The notes beneath the pieces were generated by a model that saw only the letters and a program-made list of their open reading frames with translations, ran no database searches and was not told the DNA's origin. Of a stretch of 64,000 bases of DNA, positions 10,207-20,115 are shown one piece after another. The stretch's first letter is position 1. The number at the start of each line of letters is the position of its first letter. The translations under genes and the position numbers were made by a program. Origin of the DNA: Loripinus fragilis (lineage: Eukaryota > Mollusca > Bivalvia > Lucinida > Lucinidae); the NCBI GenBank assembly GCA_964019695.1, contig OZ026526.1, forward strand, positions 10,633,754 to 10,697,753, in the 5' to 3' direction.

Positions 10207-11603
10207 AGGGCCGATTTCACCCCTTCGTGAACCTAGCCCTTTAATACAGTTTTGCTTATATTAGATAAATATTGGGCATAAAGCAATGTAATCTTATTCA
10301 AAAGACAAATATTAGTCAAAGAGCATTTCAGACTTTAAAAAATAACTAGTAACAAGGAAGATATGGGTAGAAAACATAACCCAAGATGCCTAGTGACCAC
10401 CACCCCCACCATATGGGCTAAACATGAGGTAAAAATGTAATTTTAAGACATAGGATGTGGCATTTGATTATTGTCTACATATTCTCTTATGCTTATTTAC
10501 TGGGAAAATCATTAGTTATGTAGAATTTACATTCTAAAATATTTTATCGTCATATATACGGCTTAGAAGAACAACATTGACGCCAATCGGATAAAAAAAG
10601 AGCACTTGATCAAGCCTGAGGTCTACAATGCTTACTAATTAACATCTTAATAAAACAGCACATATGGCATGCTTCGGAGCAGTATCAACCTTATTTGTGT
10701 ATAGATGAACATTAAATTCCAAACACTTCATAAATAAGAATGCAAAGTTACTACTAAATAAATATAACGGGAGTTTGCGGTATCTGACGGTTCCCAAGTC
10801 CCACACAAAAAGGTAATCTACAAACCAAGTCATCAAATGATTGTTTTGTTTTATTCAAAACTCATCTAAGAAGCTCAAATCACTTTCTACATCACACAAA
10901 AGCTATCTAATAGCTCACGTTGTTCAAATAAGCTGATGTATATTATCCATTCCAAAATAAATTGATGCCATTCCTGAAATGCCCATTGTAGCATATATGA
11001 TACATAATTAAATATTGGCAAATGTGTGTTAGAATGTAAATATATATGGATAATACTGCTTTATATATTTTCTATAGGCATGTTTAAAGAGTATTAGGTA
11101 GTTATTTAATCATAATTTGTGAAACAATTGAGACAAGTTATGAAATTAAATGCGGTTAATACATGTTTTACTTGTTACCCAATGTATCATATATGATACA
11201 GAAAAATTAATGCCCGGTGTATCATATATGATACACCAAACTTTATGCACAATATCTGAAAATATCACAATAAGAAAATGACCGATTTTTATAAGGTTTT
11301 AGTCTTTAAGGTTTAATAAGTATTTCTACATTATTTTTGTACAATATATACAGCATGTTTATGTCTTTTTAGCCAAAGGTCATGACCTCTAATACTGACA
11401 ACGAGGTGTTAATGAAGGCGGCCATTTTTAAAGGAAGATGGAGGTCAACTGAAACATAACAAAGCTGAAAACAAAACCTTTCCATGAATACTGTAACATT
11501 TATTAATAGATACATAGGGAAATATATAAAATTAAACTCAATTTAGAATATTATGGCTTTGTAAAATCAATGTATCATATATGATACACTGGGCACTAGA
11601 GGG
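10207..11603 (-). repeat. right inverted arm of the 6.7-kb TTAA element
   Basis: Read on the minus strand it starts CCCTCTAGTGCCCA, carries TGTATCATATATGATACA three times, and ends with TTCACGAAGGGGT...AATCGGCCCTG, the same landmarks as 4919-5300. It is about 1 kb longer than the left arm, so one arm has been deleted or the other expanded. Confidence 0.7.
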
Positions 11604-11652
11604 TTAAACATTTCAGCAGACAAGAAAAGCAGATGACTTTTGTTGCGATTGG
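11604..11652 (+). mobile_element. right half of the split TTAA miniature element (M3)
   Basis: TTAAACATTTCAGCAGACAA then AAAGCAGATGACTTTTGTTG matches the right part of 45001-45248 immediately after the internal TTAA. The terminal GGTGCTTTAAGGGTTAA is absent, so the far end has decayed or been deleted. Confidence 0.85.
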
Positions 11653-12030
11653 CTCATTCAGAGCTGACAGTTATAACCCATGTCCGGCTGAATAAATTAA
11701 CATGGCATTCCAACCAGTTCAGCTCTGTGATTTCAATTAACCCATTTCTGCTGATTGGAATTTCCCTCTCTTATCAGTTGGGCCTGTCCATTTCCCTTGT
11801 AAGGGTTGTTGGGTGGAAATTTTCACTTTTATTCAATTCTGTAAGCAAACAGTGGAGAACCTGGTCAGATGCCAAGTTGTGCGGCGTCTGAGCTGGATCT
11901 GCACTGTTTGCCTATGTCCCACAAAAAGGACGCTAGGCTTATATGGGTCTAACTCTTAGAGGTTGCATATTGAATACTTTCAGTGCAGGCTTTGTCAGAA
12001 GATCCACACTGTTCTCTAAGGAATCTCCTG
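11653..12030. other. no gene seen
   Basis: Contains fragments resembling the shared hairpin core (GCTGGATCTGCACTGTTTGC near 11890 and GATCCACACTGTTCTC near 12001). An 83-codon frame at 11640-11891 partly overlaps the split element and is not a gene. Confidence 0.4.
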
Positions 12031-12362
12031 CAGGGCTTTTTCCAGCAAATTTGGGAAAAATGCTCCTGACTTTGGGAAAAAATAATCCACTTAACATCAA
12101 ATTTGAGAGAAATTAACGACATAGAACATAACAAGGGTAGCAAAATATATCCTCAAAATCAAGTTATTTTAGATTGTATTATGCCCAGCATACCACTTAA
12201 GCATCATTCTGATATGGATCATTGTTACTCATAAGTAGTAGTGTTCTATAAAAAAAGTAAAAAAAAAAAATGAAAAAAAAATTGGGAAAAAACAGACATG
12301 GTATTGGGAAAAAGGTGGCTTTTTTCAATTGGGAATTAATGGGGACAAAATTCCTACCCCTG
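12031..12362. mobile_element. CAGGG-ended miniature element (M5)
   Basis: Starts CAGGGCTTTTTCCAGC and ends AAATTCCTACCCCTG, with several internal TTTGGGAAAAA motifs. It is related to 37603-37972 (CAGGGATTTTTTTTG ends, same GGGAAA internal phrases). CAGGG ends suggest a hAT-type element. It abuts a SINE directly at its right side. Confidence 0.65.
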
Positions 12363-12511
12363 GATCAAGGACACAACGCAGTGACGCCTGTGAGGCTTGA
12401 ACTCGTGGCCCTTCAGTCTCGAGTCAAGCACTCTACCACGGAGCCAGTGACACCCCCCAATCTTATGTCTAGCATTCTTCCACTGAGCCACTGCGCTTCC
12501 AACAAATGTCA
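12363..12511 (-). mobile_element. tRNA-derived SINE (S1), rearranged head
   Basis: On the minus strand the B box region (GGGCCACGAGTTCAAGCCTC) and CCTTGAT are present. The A box region appears twice: GTGGTAGAGTGC, then about 30 bp further a second CAGTGGCTCAGTGGAAGAAT. The tail is cut off by the adjoining M5 element. Confidence 0.75.
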
Positions 12512-12852
12512 TAAAGGATGGTTTAGAAAACTATTGCCAACTTCGATTTAGCTATGACGTCTGCACTCTAGCGAAAACAGGCACAAATTCTACAAATGAA
12601 ACCAAATGACAGAAATCCAATGAATTTCCATAATCAATTATCCGCCTTAGCAATCCGAATAAAAACTAAATGAGATGGTCACCCACCGATCAAATATAAA
12701 GAAGATTAATTGAACTAATAGGAGATAAAGTCAAGGGTTTGCTGTGCTTGTGGTTTAATACTGTAAAAATAACACTATTTAAGTCATACTGGGACACAGT
12801 TGAGTCTAATCATATACCTCATTGTTCCTGATAATTTTGGTAGTTTGTTTGA

Positions 12853-13003
12853 TTCTCAGTCAACAATTTTTAGTTATGTTGAGACGGGTCTTCCTAGGTT
12901 ACCCAGTACTATACGCATTAATTGCTCTAGGACACAATACAGCAATGCTGGTGAGATTCGAACCCGCAACCCCTCAGTCTCGAGTCAAACACTGCGCTCC
13001 TTA
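12853..13003 (-). mobile_element. tRNA-derived SINE (S1), partial
   Basis: On the minus strand GAGTGTTTGACTCGAGACTG-type head, GGGTTCGAATCTCACC B box, then the GACCCGTCTC and GTTGACTGAGA tail. The A box is largely lost. Confidence 0.75.
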
Positions 13004-13022
13004 TCGTTCCTGATGAGGATTG

Positions 13023-13250
13023 AGCGGTTAGCTTCTGCTAGTGTCTTTGCAAATAGTTTGGAATCAGATCAGGCCTGACAAAACGTCAGCAGTGGAAACA
13101 CAGCGGATTATAGGCTGCAATCAAAAACAGAATGTTGGTCCTGATCTGTATCTAAACAGTTTGAAACTCTTGATTATGTTCCTGAAAGAATTTTTTGAAA
13201 CTGTTGATTTTGAAAAAAGTAAGCAGACGACATCAAAAGCATGAAAAATT
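13023..13250 (+). mobile_element. miniature element of the GGATCCAGATCAG group (M6), partial
   Basis: Contains AGTTTGGAATCAGATCAGG, TCCTGATCTGTATCTAAACAG, GAAAGAATTTTTTGAAACTG and AGCAGACGACATCAAAAGCA in the same order as 47303-47528 and 44028-44230. Those relatives begin TTAACCCTT or TTAACTCTT. Confidence 0.65.
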
Positions 13251-13276
13251 ACCCAGCATGCAACAATTTAAAGGCT

Positions 13277-13353
13277 TACCTGACTGTATAATCATGTCCA
13301 TATAGACACCACACAGCTTCCCGATCATGATTACATCGATATTACTGTACTCA
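13277..13353 (-). CDS. possible orphan exon, weak
   Basis: On the minus strand an open stretch of about 25 codons, with residues EYSNIDVIMIGKLCGVYM followed by DMIIQS, ends at a textbook donor CAG|GTAAG (junction near 13276/13277). I do not recognise the peptide. The upstream side has no polypyrimidine tract before a plausible AG, and a stop lies just upstream in frame. It could be a real exon of a gene on the minus strand or a chance open frame between repeats. Confidence 0.15.
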
Positions 13354-13657
13354 TCAAAACATCCTCATGTTTTCCTCAATTTTGTCTTTCTTTTACGCCA
13401 TCAGAACGAATAATTAAAGGACTTCGATATACCGGTAGAATCATCCTGTTTCAGCTATCAATAACTTATCCCTGGATAAGTGGAGTATCAACGTCGTCAG
13501 TTTGCTTATTTCTCCGAGAAAACCTATGTTGTGGGTACTCATTAGAATGGTCTCATAGAGACACTTCCAATGAAAACCATGACAAATTTTTATGCATGGA
13601 AATTTAAGAAAGATATCATATGCCTTTTCACTCTCCACGAATAACTTAAAACTTATT

Positions 13658-14300
13658 CAACAGCAAAAACAAAGTAATTGTCATGAAACCTCAGGTACAC
13701 AATTCATTTCAGAAACCTGGTAATTCACACATATTATTCCATTCTTGCAGGAAAAAAGGCACCTTTTTCGAATTCCAAAACAAAATTAAACCTTAAAGCA
13801 CCAATCACAACTGCAGCAGACGGCAAATTTTGGGACATCTTTCCCAATTTTCAACAAAATTAAGGTATGATATTACATGAAAATTGTCTGCCAGCAGACG
13901 ATTCTCATGAAATATCATACCTTATTTGCTATTTTTGAAAAAGCGGCAAAATTTGAAATTGCCGTCTGCTGCAAATTATAGGTGGCGCTTTAAGGGTTAA
14001 AAACATATTCTTTCTGAATCTTGTCAACAGCAAAAAACAAAGTAATTGTCATAAAACCTCAGGTAATTCATTTCAGAAACCTGGTAATTCACACATATCC
14101 CTTAAAGCGCCACCTATAATTTGCAGCAGACGACAATTGCAAATTTTGCTGATTTTTCAACAATAACAAATAAGGCATGATGTTTCATGAGAATCCTCTG
14201 CTGGCAGAGAATTCTCATGAAATATCATACCTAATTTTTTCGAAAATTAGGAGAGTTGTCACAAAATTTGTTTTCTGCTGCAGTCGTGATTGGCACTTAA
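13658..14300 (+). repeat. tandem duplication (about 367-bp period) carrying two TTAA-type elements (M7)
   Basis: CAACAGCAAAAACAAAGTAA...ACCTGGTAATTCACACATAT occurs at 13658-13733 and again at 14025-14097. Each copy is followed by a miniature element. The first element (13786-14000) has TTAA at both ends, ACCTTAAAGCACCAAT at the left and GGTGGCGCTTTAAGGGTTAA at the right. The second (14099-14300) starts CCCTTAAAGCGCCACC in the opposite orientation. Both have a central hairpin (CATGAGAATCGTCTGC type). The flank duplication with inverted element orientation suggests an inversion or a second insertion. Confidence 0.75.
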
Positions 14301-14455
14301 GAGATATTGGCGCTAATTTTTCTCTACAACTTTCATCGCGAACACGGTTTGATAAAATTAATAAGAAAAAAGTTATTGCCGAAAATCAATGTGAAAAACA
14401 TAAAAAATCGAGTTTAGTGTTCAACATTTCTTGAACATTTACCTTACTAACTCCA

Positions 14456-16445
14456 TGAGGCAGATATGTGATGAGAGGCTGGGCGGGAGATCTGTCATGT
14501 CACAGGTTAAGTAAATGAATATCTGTCATGTAAGGGTGGGAGGAAGATCTGTGATGACAGGTTGTTTGGGAGATGTCATGACAGGTTGTGTGCAAGATTT
14601 GTGATGACTGGTTGAGTGGGAGAGCCATGATGACAGGTTGGGTGGGAGATCTGTCATTACAGGGTGAGAGGATGATATGTAATAACAGGGTGGGAAATGG
14701 ATCTGTGATGACAGGTTGAATGGGAATTCTATGATGGCAGGGTAAGTGGGAGATATGTGATGACAGGGTGAGTGGGAGATGTGTGATGTCAGGTTGAATG
14801 GGAGATCTGTGATGACAGGTTGAATGGGAGATATGTGATGACAGGTTGAATGGGAGATATGTGATGACAGGTTGAATGGGAGATATGTGATGACAGGTTG
14901 AATGGGAGATATGTGATGACAGGGTGAATGGGAGATATGTGATGACAGGGTGAATTGGAGATATGTGATGACAGGTTGAATGGGAGATATGTGATGACGG
15001 GTTGAATGGTAGATATGTGATGGTAGAGTATGTGGGAGATATGTGATGACAGGTTGAATGGGAGATCTATGATGGTAGAGTGAGTGGGAGATGTGTGATG
15101 ACAGGTTGAATGGGAGATCTGTGATGACAGGTTGAATGGGAGATATGTGATGACAGGTTGAATGGGAGATATGTGATGACAGGTTGAATGGGAGATATGT
15201 GATGACAGGTTGAATGGGAGATATGTGATGACAGGGTGAATGGGAGATATGTGATGACAGGGTGAATGGGAGATATGTGATGACAGGTTGAATGGGAGAT
15301 ATGTGATGACAGGTTGAATGGGAGATATGTGATGACAGGTTGAATGGGAGATATGTGATGACAGGTTGAATGGGAGATATGTGATGACAGGTTGAATGGG
15401 AGATATGTGATGACAGGGTGAATGGGAGATATGTGATGACAGGGTGAATTGGAGATATGTGATGACAGGTTGAATGGGAGATATGTGATGACGGGTTGAA
15501 TGGTAGATATGTGATGGTAGAGTATGTGGGAGATATGTGATGACAGGTTGAATGGGAGATCTATGATGGTAGAGTGAGTGGGAGATGTGTGATGACAGGT
15601 TGAATGGGAGATCTGTGATGACAGGTTGAATGGGAGATGTGTAATGACAGGTTGAGTAGGAGATCTGTGATGACATGTTGAATGTGAGATATGTGATAAC
15701 ATGGTGAATGGGAGATCTGTGATGACAGGGTGAATGAGAGATCTATGACGGCAAGGTGAATAAGAGATATGTGATGACAGGTCGAATGGGAGGTATGAGA
15801 TGGTAGGGTGAGTGTGAGATCTGTGATGTCAGGTTGAGTAGGAGATCTGTGATGACAGGTTGAGAGGGAGATCTGTGATGACAGGTTGAATGTGAGATAT
15901 GCGATGGTAGAGTAAGTTGGAGATATGTGATGACAGGTTGAATCGGAGATCTATGATGGTAGAGTGAGTGGGAGATCTGTGATGACAGGTTTAATCTGAG
16001 ATATGTGATGAAAGGGTGAGTGGGAGATCTGTGATGTCAGGTTGAGTAGGAGATCTGTGATGACAGGTTGAGTGGGAGAACTATGATGACAGATTGAGTT
16101 GGAGATCTGTGATGTCAGGTTGAGTAGGAGATCTGTGATGTCAGGTTGAGTGGGGATCTGTGATGGCAGGGTGAGTGGGAGATATGTAATGACAGGGTGA
16201 GTGGGGATCTGTGATGGAAGGGTGAGTGGGAGATATGTAATGACAGGGTGAGTGGGGATCTGTGATGGCAGGGTGAGTGGGAGATATGTAATGACAGGGT
16301 GAGTGGGGATCTGTGATGGAAGGGTGAGTGGGAGATATGTAATGACAGGGTGAGTGGAAGATCTGTGATGGAAGGGTGAGTGGGAGATCTATGTTGGCAG
16401 GGTGAGCGAGATATCGGTGATGGCATAGTGGGTGGGAGATATGAA
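14456..16445. repeat. 26-bp minisatellite, segment 1
   Basis: Consensus unit GGGAGATATGTGATGACAGG plus TTGAAT, 26 bp. Because 26 is not a multiple of three and the unit has few stops on the minus strand, long spurious frames arise there (14789-15676 and 15067-15702). A higher-order repeat is visible: the variant phrase GATGACGGGTTGAATGGTAG recurs 494 bp apart (14993 and 15487), which is 19 units. Near 16190-16390 the array shifts to a 51-bp dimer (25+26) with alternating GGAAG and GGCAG. Confidence 0.95.
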
Positions 16446-18084
16446 ACTAGAGGACCTGAAGGTCCTGAGGCGCTCACCTGATCTCCTTAATAATGTTAAA
16501 ATAGGTCAAGGTCAACTACAGCTTATAATGGAACAAATTTTGTTTTACCATATATGGGGGTTGCAGACATTTTGGTCAAGTGACTTAAACAATCTAATTA
16601 ATAATCCATCAAACCGTCCAGTGATTACTGAGAAACAGATGTTTAGATAGGTGTGTGGCAGTCTAAATGAGTGGCCTTGGATAAAAGGTCACAGGTCAGC
16701 TTGACATTTGTTACTTAATACAGGATTTTTCCCAAATAAATGCATAAGGAATCAAATTTGACCTTGCCATAAAGTACGTCAAGGTCAACGTAGATTAGTC
16801 ATTTGTGCAAATCTGGTAGGGCCCACATCCCCAATGCTACATACCAAGTCCCAAGGCCATTGGCCTTTTGGTACCAGAGAAGAAGACATTTGAAGGGTTT
16901 TAACCATATATGGGCGTGATGGCCATCTTGGTCATGCGACCAGTACAATTGGTATAAATTTTGGCTAACTTATCGTAAGGAGTCTTCATATGAAATTCGA
17001 GTTCAAATGACCTAGTGGTTTCTGAGGAAACTATGTTTGATGTGTTGATGGGACTCCAATATGAGCGACCTTGGCTGAAAAGTAAAAGGTCAACCTTGTC
17101 CTTTGAAACTTATTTATAGCCATTGTCTCATTTGGTTTAACATATCAAGTGAGAATAATGACTTTGGTCTCAACAGTTTTCAAAAAATTAAATTTTCAAA
17201 AAAAATCCCATTTAAATGCATTAGGAAGCAAATTTGACCTTGACGTTAAGTAGGTCAAGGTCAACATAGGTTCATCATTTGAACAAACTTGGTAGGCCCC
17301 ACATCCCCAATGCTACATACCAAGTCCCAAGGTCATGGGCCTTCTGGTTCTGGAGAAGAAGATTATTAAATGGTTTTAACCATATATGGGCATGGCGGTC
17401 ATCTTGGTCATGTGACCAAAATATTTTGCATAAATTTTAGTTAACTTATCATAAGGAGTCTTCTTCTGAAATTTGAGTTCAATTTGGCCAATGGTTTGTG
17501 AGAAAACTATGTTTTAATATATTGATGGGACTCTTATATGAGCCACCTAAGCTGAAAGGTCAAAGGTCAACCTTGACCTTTGAAACTTATTTATAGCCAT
17601 TGTCTCATTAGGTTAAACATATCATGTGAGAATAATGACTAAAGCTTCCAAAGTTTTCAAAAAAATCAACTTTTCAGAAATTTTCCCATTTAAATGCATT
17701 AGAAAACAAATTTGACCTTGACGTTAAGTAGGTCAAGGTCAACCTAGGATCATCATTTGAACAAACTTGGTAGGCCCCACAACCCCAATGCTACATACCA
17801 AGCCCCAAGGTCATCAGCCTCCTGGTTCTGGAGAAGAAGATTTTTTAAGGGTTTTTACCATATATGGGCATGGCGGCCATCTTGGTCATGTGACCAAGAC
17901 CATTTGAACAAACTTTCGTTCCCCCATCCTAAGGAGTCTCTATATGAAATATGAGTTCAATTAGCCCAGTAGTTTCAGAGAAGAAGATGTTTGAAAATGT
18001 TGACGGACGACAGATGACGGACGGACGCCGGAGTCACTGGTATACTATTAGCTCACCAATGAGCCTTCGGCTCAGGTGAGCTAA
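16446..18084 (+). mobile_element. 1.64-kb tandem-module element (R3), copy 1, inside the minisatellite
   Basis: Starts ACTAGAGGACCTGAAGGTCC, contains a small palindrome (AGGACC TGAA GGTCCT) and GCGCTCACCTGATC. It then carries about three diverged modules of roughly 460 bp, each with TAGGTCAAGGTCAAC, GGCCATCTTGGTCATG, TACCATATATGGGC and TCAACCTTGACC. The 3' end is a GACGGACG run, GCCGGAGTCACTGGTATACT, then the nested hairpin AGCTCACCAATGAGCC/GGCTCAGGTGAGCT and CTAA. Minisatellite sequence resumes on both sides, so the element is an insertion. No ORF is conserved. A hairpin followed by CTAA recalls a Helitron 3' end, but the 5' end lacks the expected TC, so I leave the class open. Confidence 0.85.
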
Positions 18085-18322
18085 TAATAGAGTAAGGGAT
18101 ATGTGATGACAGGGTAAGCGGGAGATGTGATGACATGGTCAGTGGGAGATCTGTGATGACATGGTCAGTGGGAGATATGTGATGACATGGTCAGTGGGAG
18201 ATCTGTAATGGCAGGGTGAGTGAGGAAGATCTGTGATGACAGGTTGAGTGGGAGATCTGTGATGGTAGGTTGAGGGAGATATGAAATAACAGAGTAATAT
18301 ATGTGATGACAGGGTCAGCATG
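18085..18322. repeat. 26-bp minisatellite, segment 2
   Basis: The array resumes after the 1.64-kb element with GTGATGACATGGTCAGTGGG-type units, a different local variant from segment 1. Confidence 0.9.
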
Positions 18323-18532
18323 AAATGTGATTTTTGTTTGATTTGATTCTTTACGCCCCATCAGCAATCTTTCAGTCAAACAGGGATGGGTCTTCCTGGG
18401 TTGAACCAGTACTAAGCTAGGATAAATGTGCCTTGCTCAAGGACCAGAACGCAGTGATGCTGGTGAGGCTCGAACCCGTGGCCCTTCAGTCTCGAGTCAA
18501 GCACTCTACCACTGAGCCACTGCGCTCCCTCA
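18323..18532 (-). mobile_element. tRNA-derived SINE (S1) inserted in the minisatellite
   Basis: On the minus strand: GCAGTGGCTCAGTGGTAGAG, GGGTTCGAGCCTCACCAGCA, CTTGAGCAAGGCACATTTAT, CCCATCCCTGTTTGACTGAA, GATGGGGCGTAAAGAATC and a CAAA tail. It is nearly complete, with minisatellite units on both sides. Confidence 0.92.
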
Positions 18533-19553
18533 TGAGATGTGATGACATGGTCAGAGGGAAATCTGTGATGACAGGGTGAGTGGGAGATCTGTGATGGCAG
18601 GGTGAATGTGGAAAATCTTTGATGACAGGTTGAGTGGGAGATCTGTGATGGCAGGTTGAGTGTGGAAGATCTGTGATAACAGGTTGGGTTGGCGATCTGT
18701 GTAATGACAAGGTTAGTGGGAAATCTGTGATGAAAGGTTAAGTTGGAAATCTGTGATGTCAGGGTGAGTGGGAGATGTGTGATGATAGGGTAAGTGGGAG
18801 ATCTGTGATGGTAGGGTGAGTGGGAGATCTGTGATGGGAGGGTGAGCAGGAGATATAAAATAACAGTAAGAGATATGTGATGACAGGGTCAGTGGGAGAT
18901 ATGTGCTGACAGGGTCAGTGGTAGATCGATGATGATGGTCAGTGGGAGATCTGTGATGACAGAGGGGGTAGGAGATATCATGACAGGATGAGTTGGAGAT
19001 ATTTCAAGACAGGGTGAGTTAAAGTACTGTGATGACAGGTTGAGAAGAGGATCTGTGATAGCAAGGTAAGCGGTAGATCTGTGATGTCAGGGTGAATAGG
19101 ACATCTGTGATGATAGGTTGAAGTTGTGGAGATAGGGTGAGCAGAAGGTCTGTGCTTACAGAGCGTGTATGAGGTATGTGATGACAGGTTGTAAGGGATA
19201 TCCTTATTACATGTTGTATGGAATATGATAGATCTGTGATGACAGGTTGTGTGGGATATCTGTGATAACAGGTTCTGTAGGAGATATATAATGACATATT
19301 GTATGGGATATCTGTGATGACATGTTGCAATGGATATCTGCGATGACAAAATGTGTGGGAGATATGTTATGACAGGTTGTATGAGATATATCTGAAACTG
19401 GTTGCATTGAATATCTTTGATGACAATTTTAAAACTTTGTGAGAGCTCTGTGATGACAGGTATTTATGAGATTTGTGATTGTAGGTTGTGTGGGAAGATC
19501 TGTGATGACAGATTGTGTGGGAGATATGTGATGACAGGTTGCATTGGTGCAAA
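18533..19553. repeat. 26-bp minisatellite, segment 3
   Basis: Increasingly divergent units (GATCTGTGATGACAGG core) with indels. The frames read on the minus strand here are repeat artefacts. Confidence 0.88.
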
Positions 19554-19650
19554 TCTTTACATCAGTCAAAAAAAATTCAGTCATGTCGAGATGGGTCTTA
19601 CTGAGTTGAACTAGTACTCAGAGCAGCCGATAAAGAGTCTGTCTCATATG
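19554..19650 (-). mobile_element. SINE tail fragment in the minisatellite
   Basis: CATCAGTCAAAAAAAATTCA, GTCGAGATGGGTCTTACTGA and GTTGAACTAGTACTCAGAG match the 3' region of the minus-strand SINEs at 12853 and 23104. The head is absent. Confidence 0.6.
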
Positions 19651-20115
19651 ACAGGCTGCAATGTTTGATAATAATGGGATATTTGTGATGACAGATGGTA
19701 AGGAAGATCTGTGATGACAGGTTGTGTGGAATATCTGTGATGACTGATTGCAGGAGATATTTGTGAATGACAAATTGTGTGGGAAATCTATGAGGACTCA
19801 TTGCATATGAGATCTGTGATGCCAGTTGTTGAATATCTATGATGACATGGTGAGTGGTATAGTGACAAGGTGAGCAGAAGATCTCTAATGACAGTGTGTA
19901 CGAGATCTGTGAAGGCATTGACAGGTTGAACAGGAAATCTCTAATGACTGGGTGAGTGGAACATCAGTTATTAATGGTTTAGTGGGAGTTATGTAAGAGC
20001 AGGGTGAGTGAAAATCTGTGATGCCCAGGTTTGAGGGAGATCTGTGATGAGTGAGTGAGAGGGTGGTATGTGATGCCAGGGTGCAAGAGAGATATGTGAT
20101 GACTGAGTGAGTATG
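19651..20115. repeat. 26-bp minisatellite, segment 4
   Basis: The most degenerate part of the array, fading out near GTGATGACTGAGTGAGTATG. With segments 1-3 the array covers about 3.8 kb of repeat DNA once insertions are discounted. Confidence 0.8.

Larger units (their letters stand above)
4919..11603. mobile_element. 6.7-kb TTAA-flanked composite element inserted in M3
   Basis: The left end is CCCTCTAGTGCCCA and the right end is TGGGCACTAGAGGG, perfect inverted termini. Both are flanked by TTAA (4915-4918 and 11604-11607). Just outside lie the two halves of one small element (4745-4918 and 11604-11652). The subterminal arms also correspond. 4919-5300 and the inverse of 10207-11603 share the 18-bp palindrome TGTATCATATATGATACA and the inner phrase TTCACGAAGGGGT...AATCGGCCCTG. 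The interior holds SINEs, a mariner-like element, an inverted M3 copy and simple repeats, but no transposase-like ORF. It therefore looks like a non-autonomous, piggyBac-like unit enlarged by later insertions. The inverted ends and split target are seen directly; the superfamily is inferred from the TTAA. Confidence 0.75.

Noticed and set aside
4919..11603. Autonomous piggyBac transposon
   Set aside because: No frame of transposase length or with recognisable catalytic motifs exists between the ends.
14789..15702. Two long minus-strand open frames (295 and 211 codons)
   Set aside because: They are translations of the 26-bp minisatellite, with a repeating Ser/His/Pro pattern and overlapping frames.
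14456..20115. CRISPR-like array
   Set aside because: Units are contiguous without unique spacers and the context is eukaryotic.
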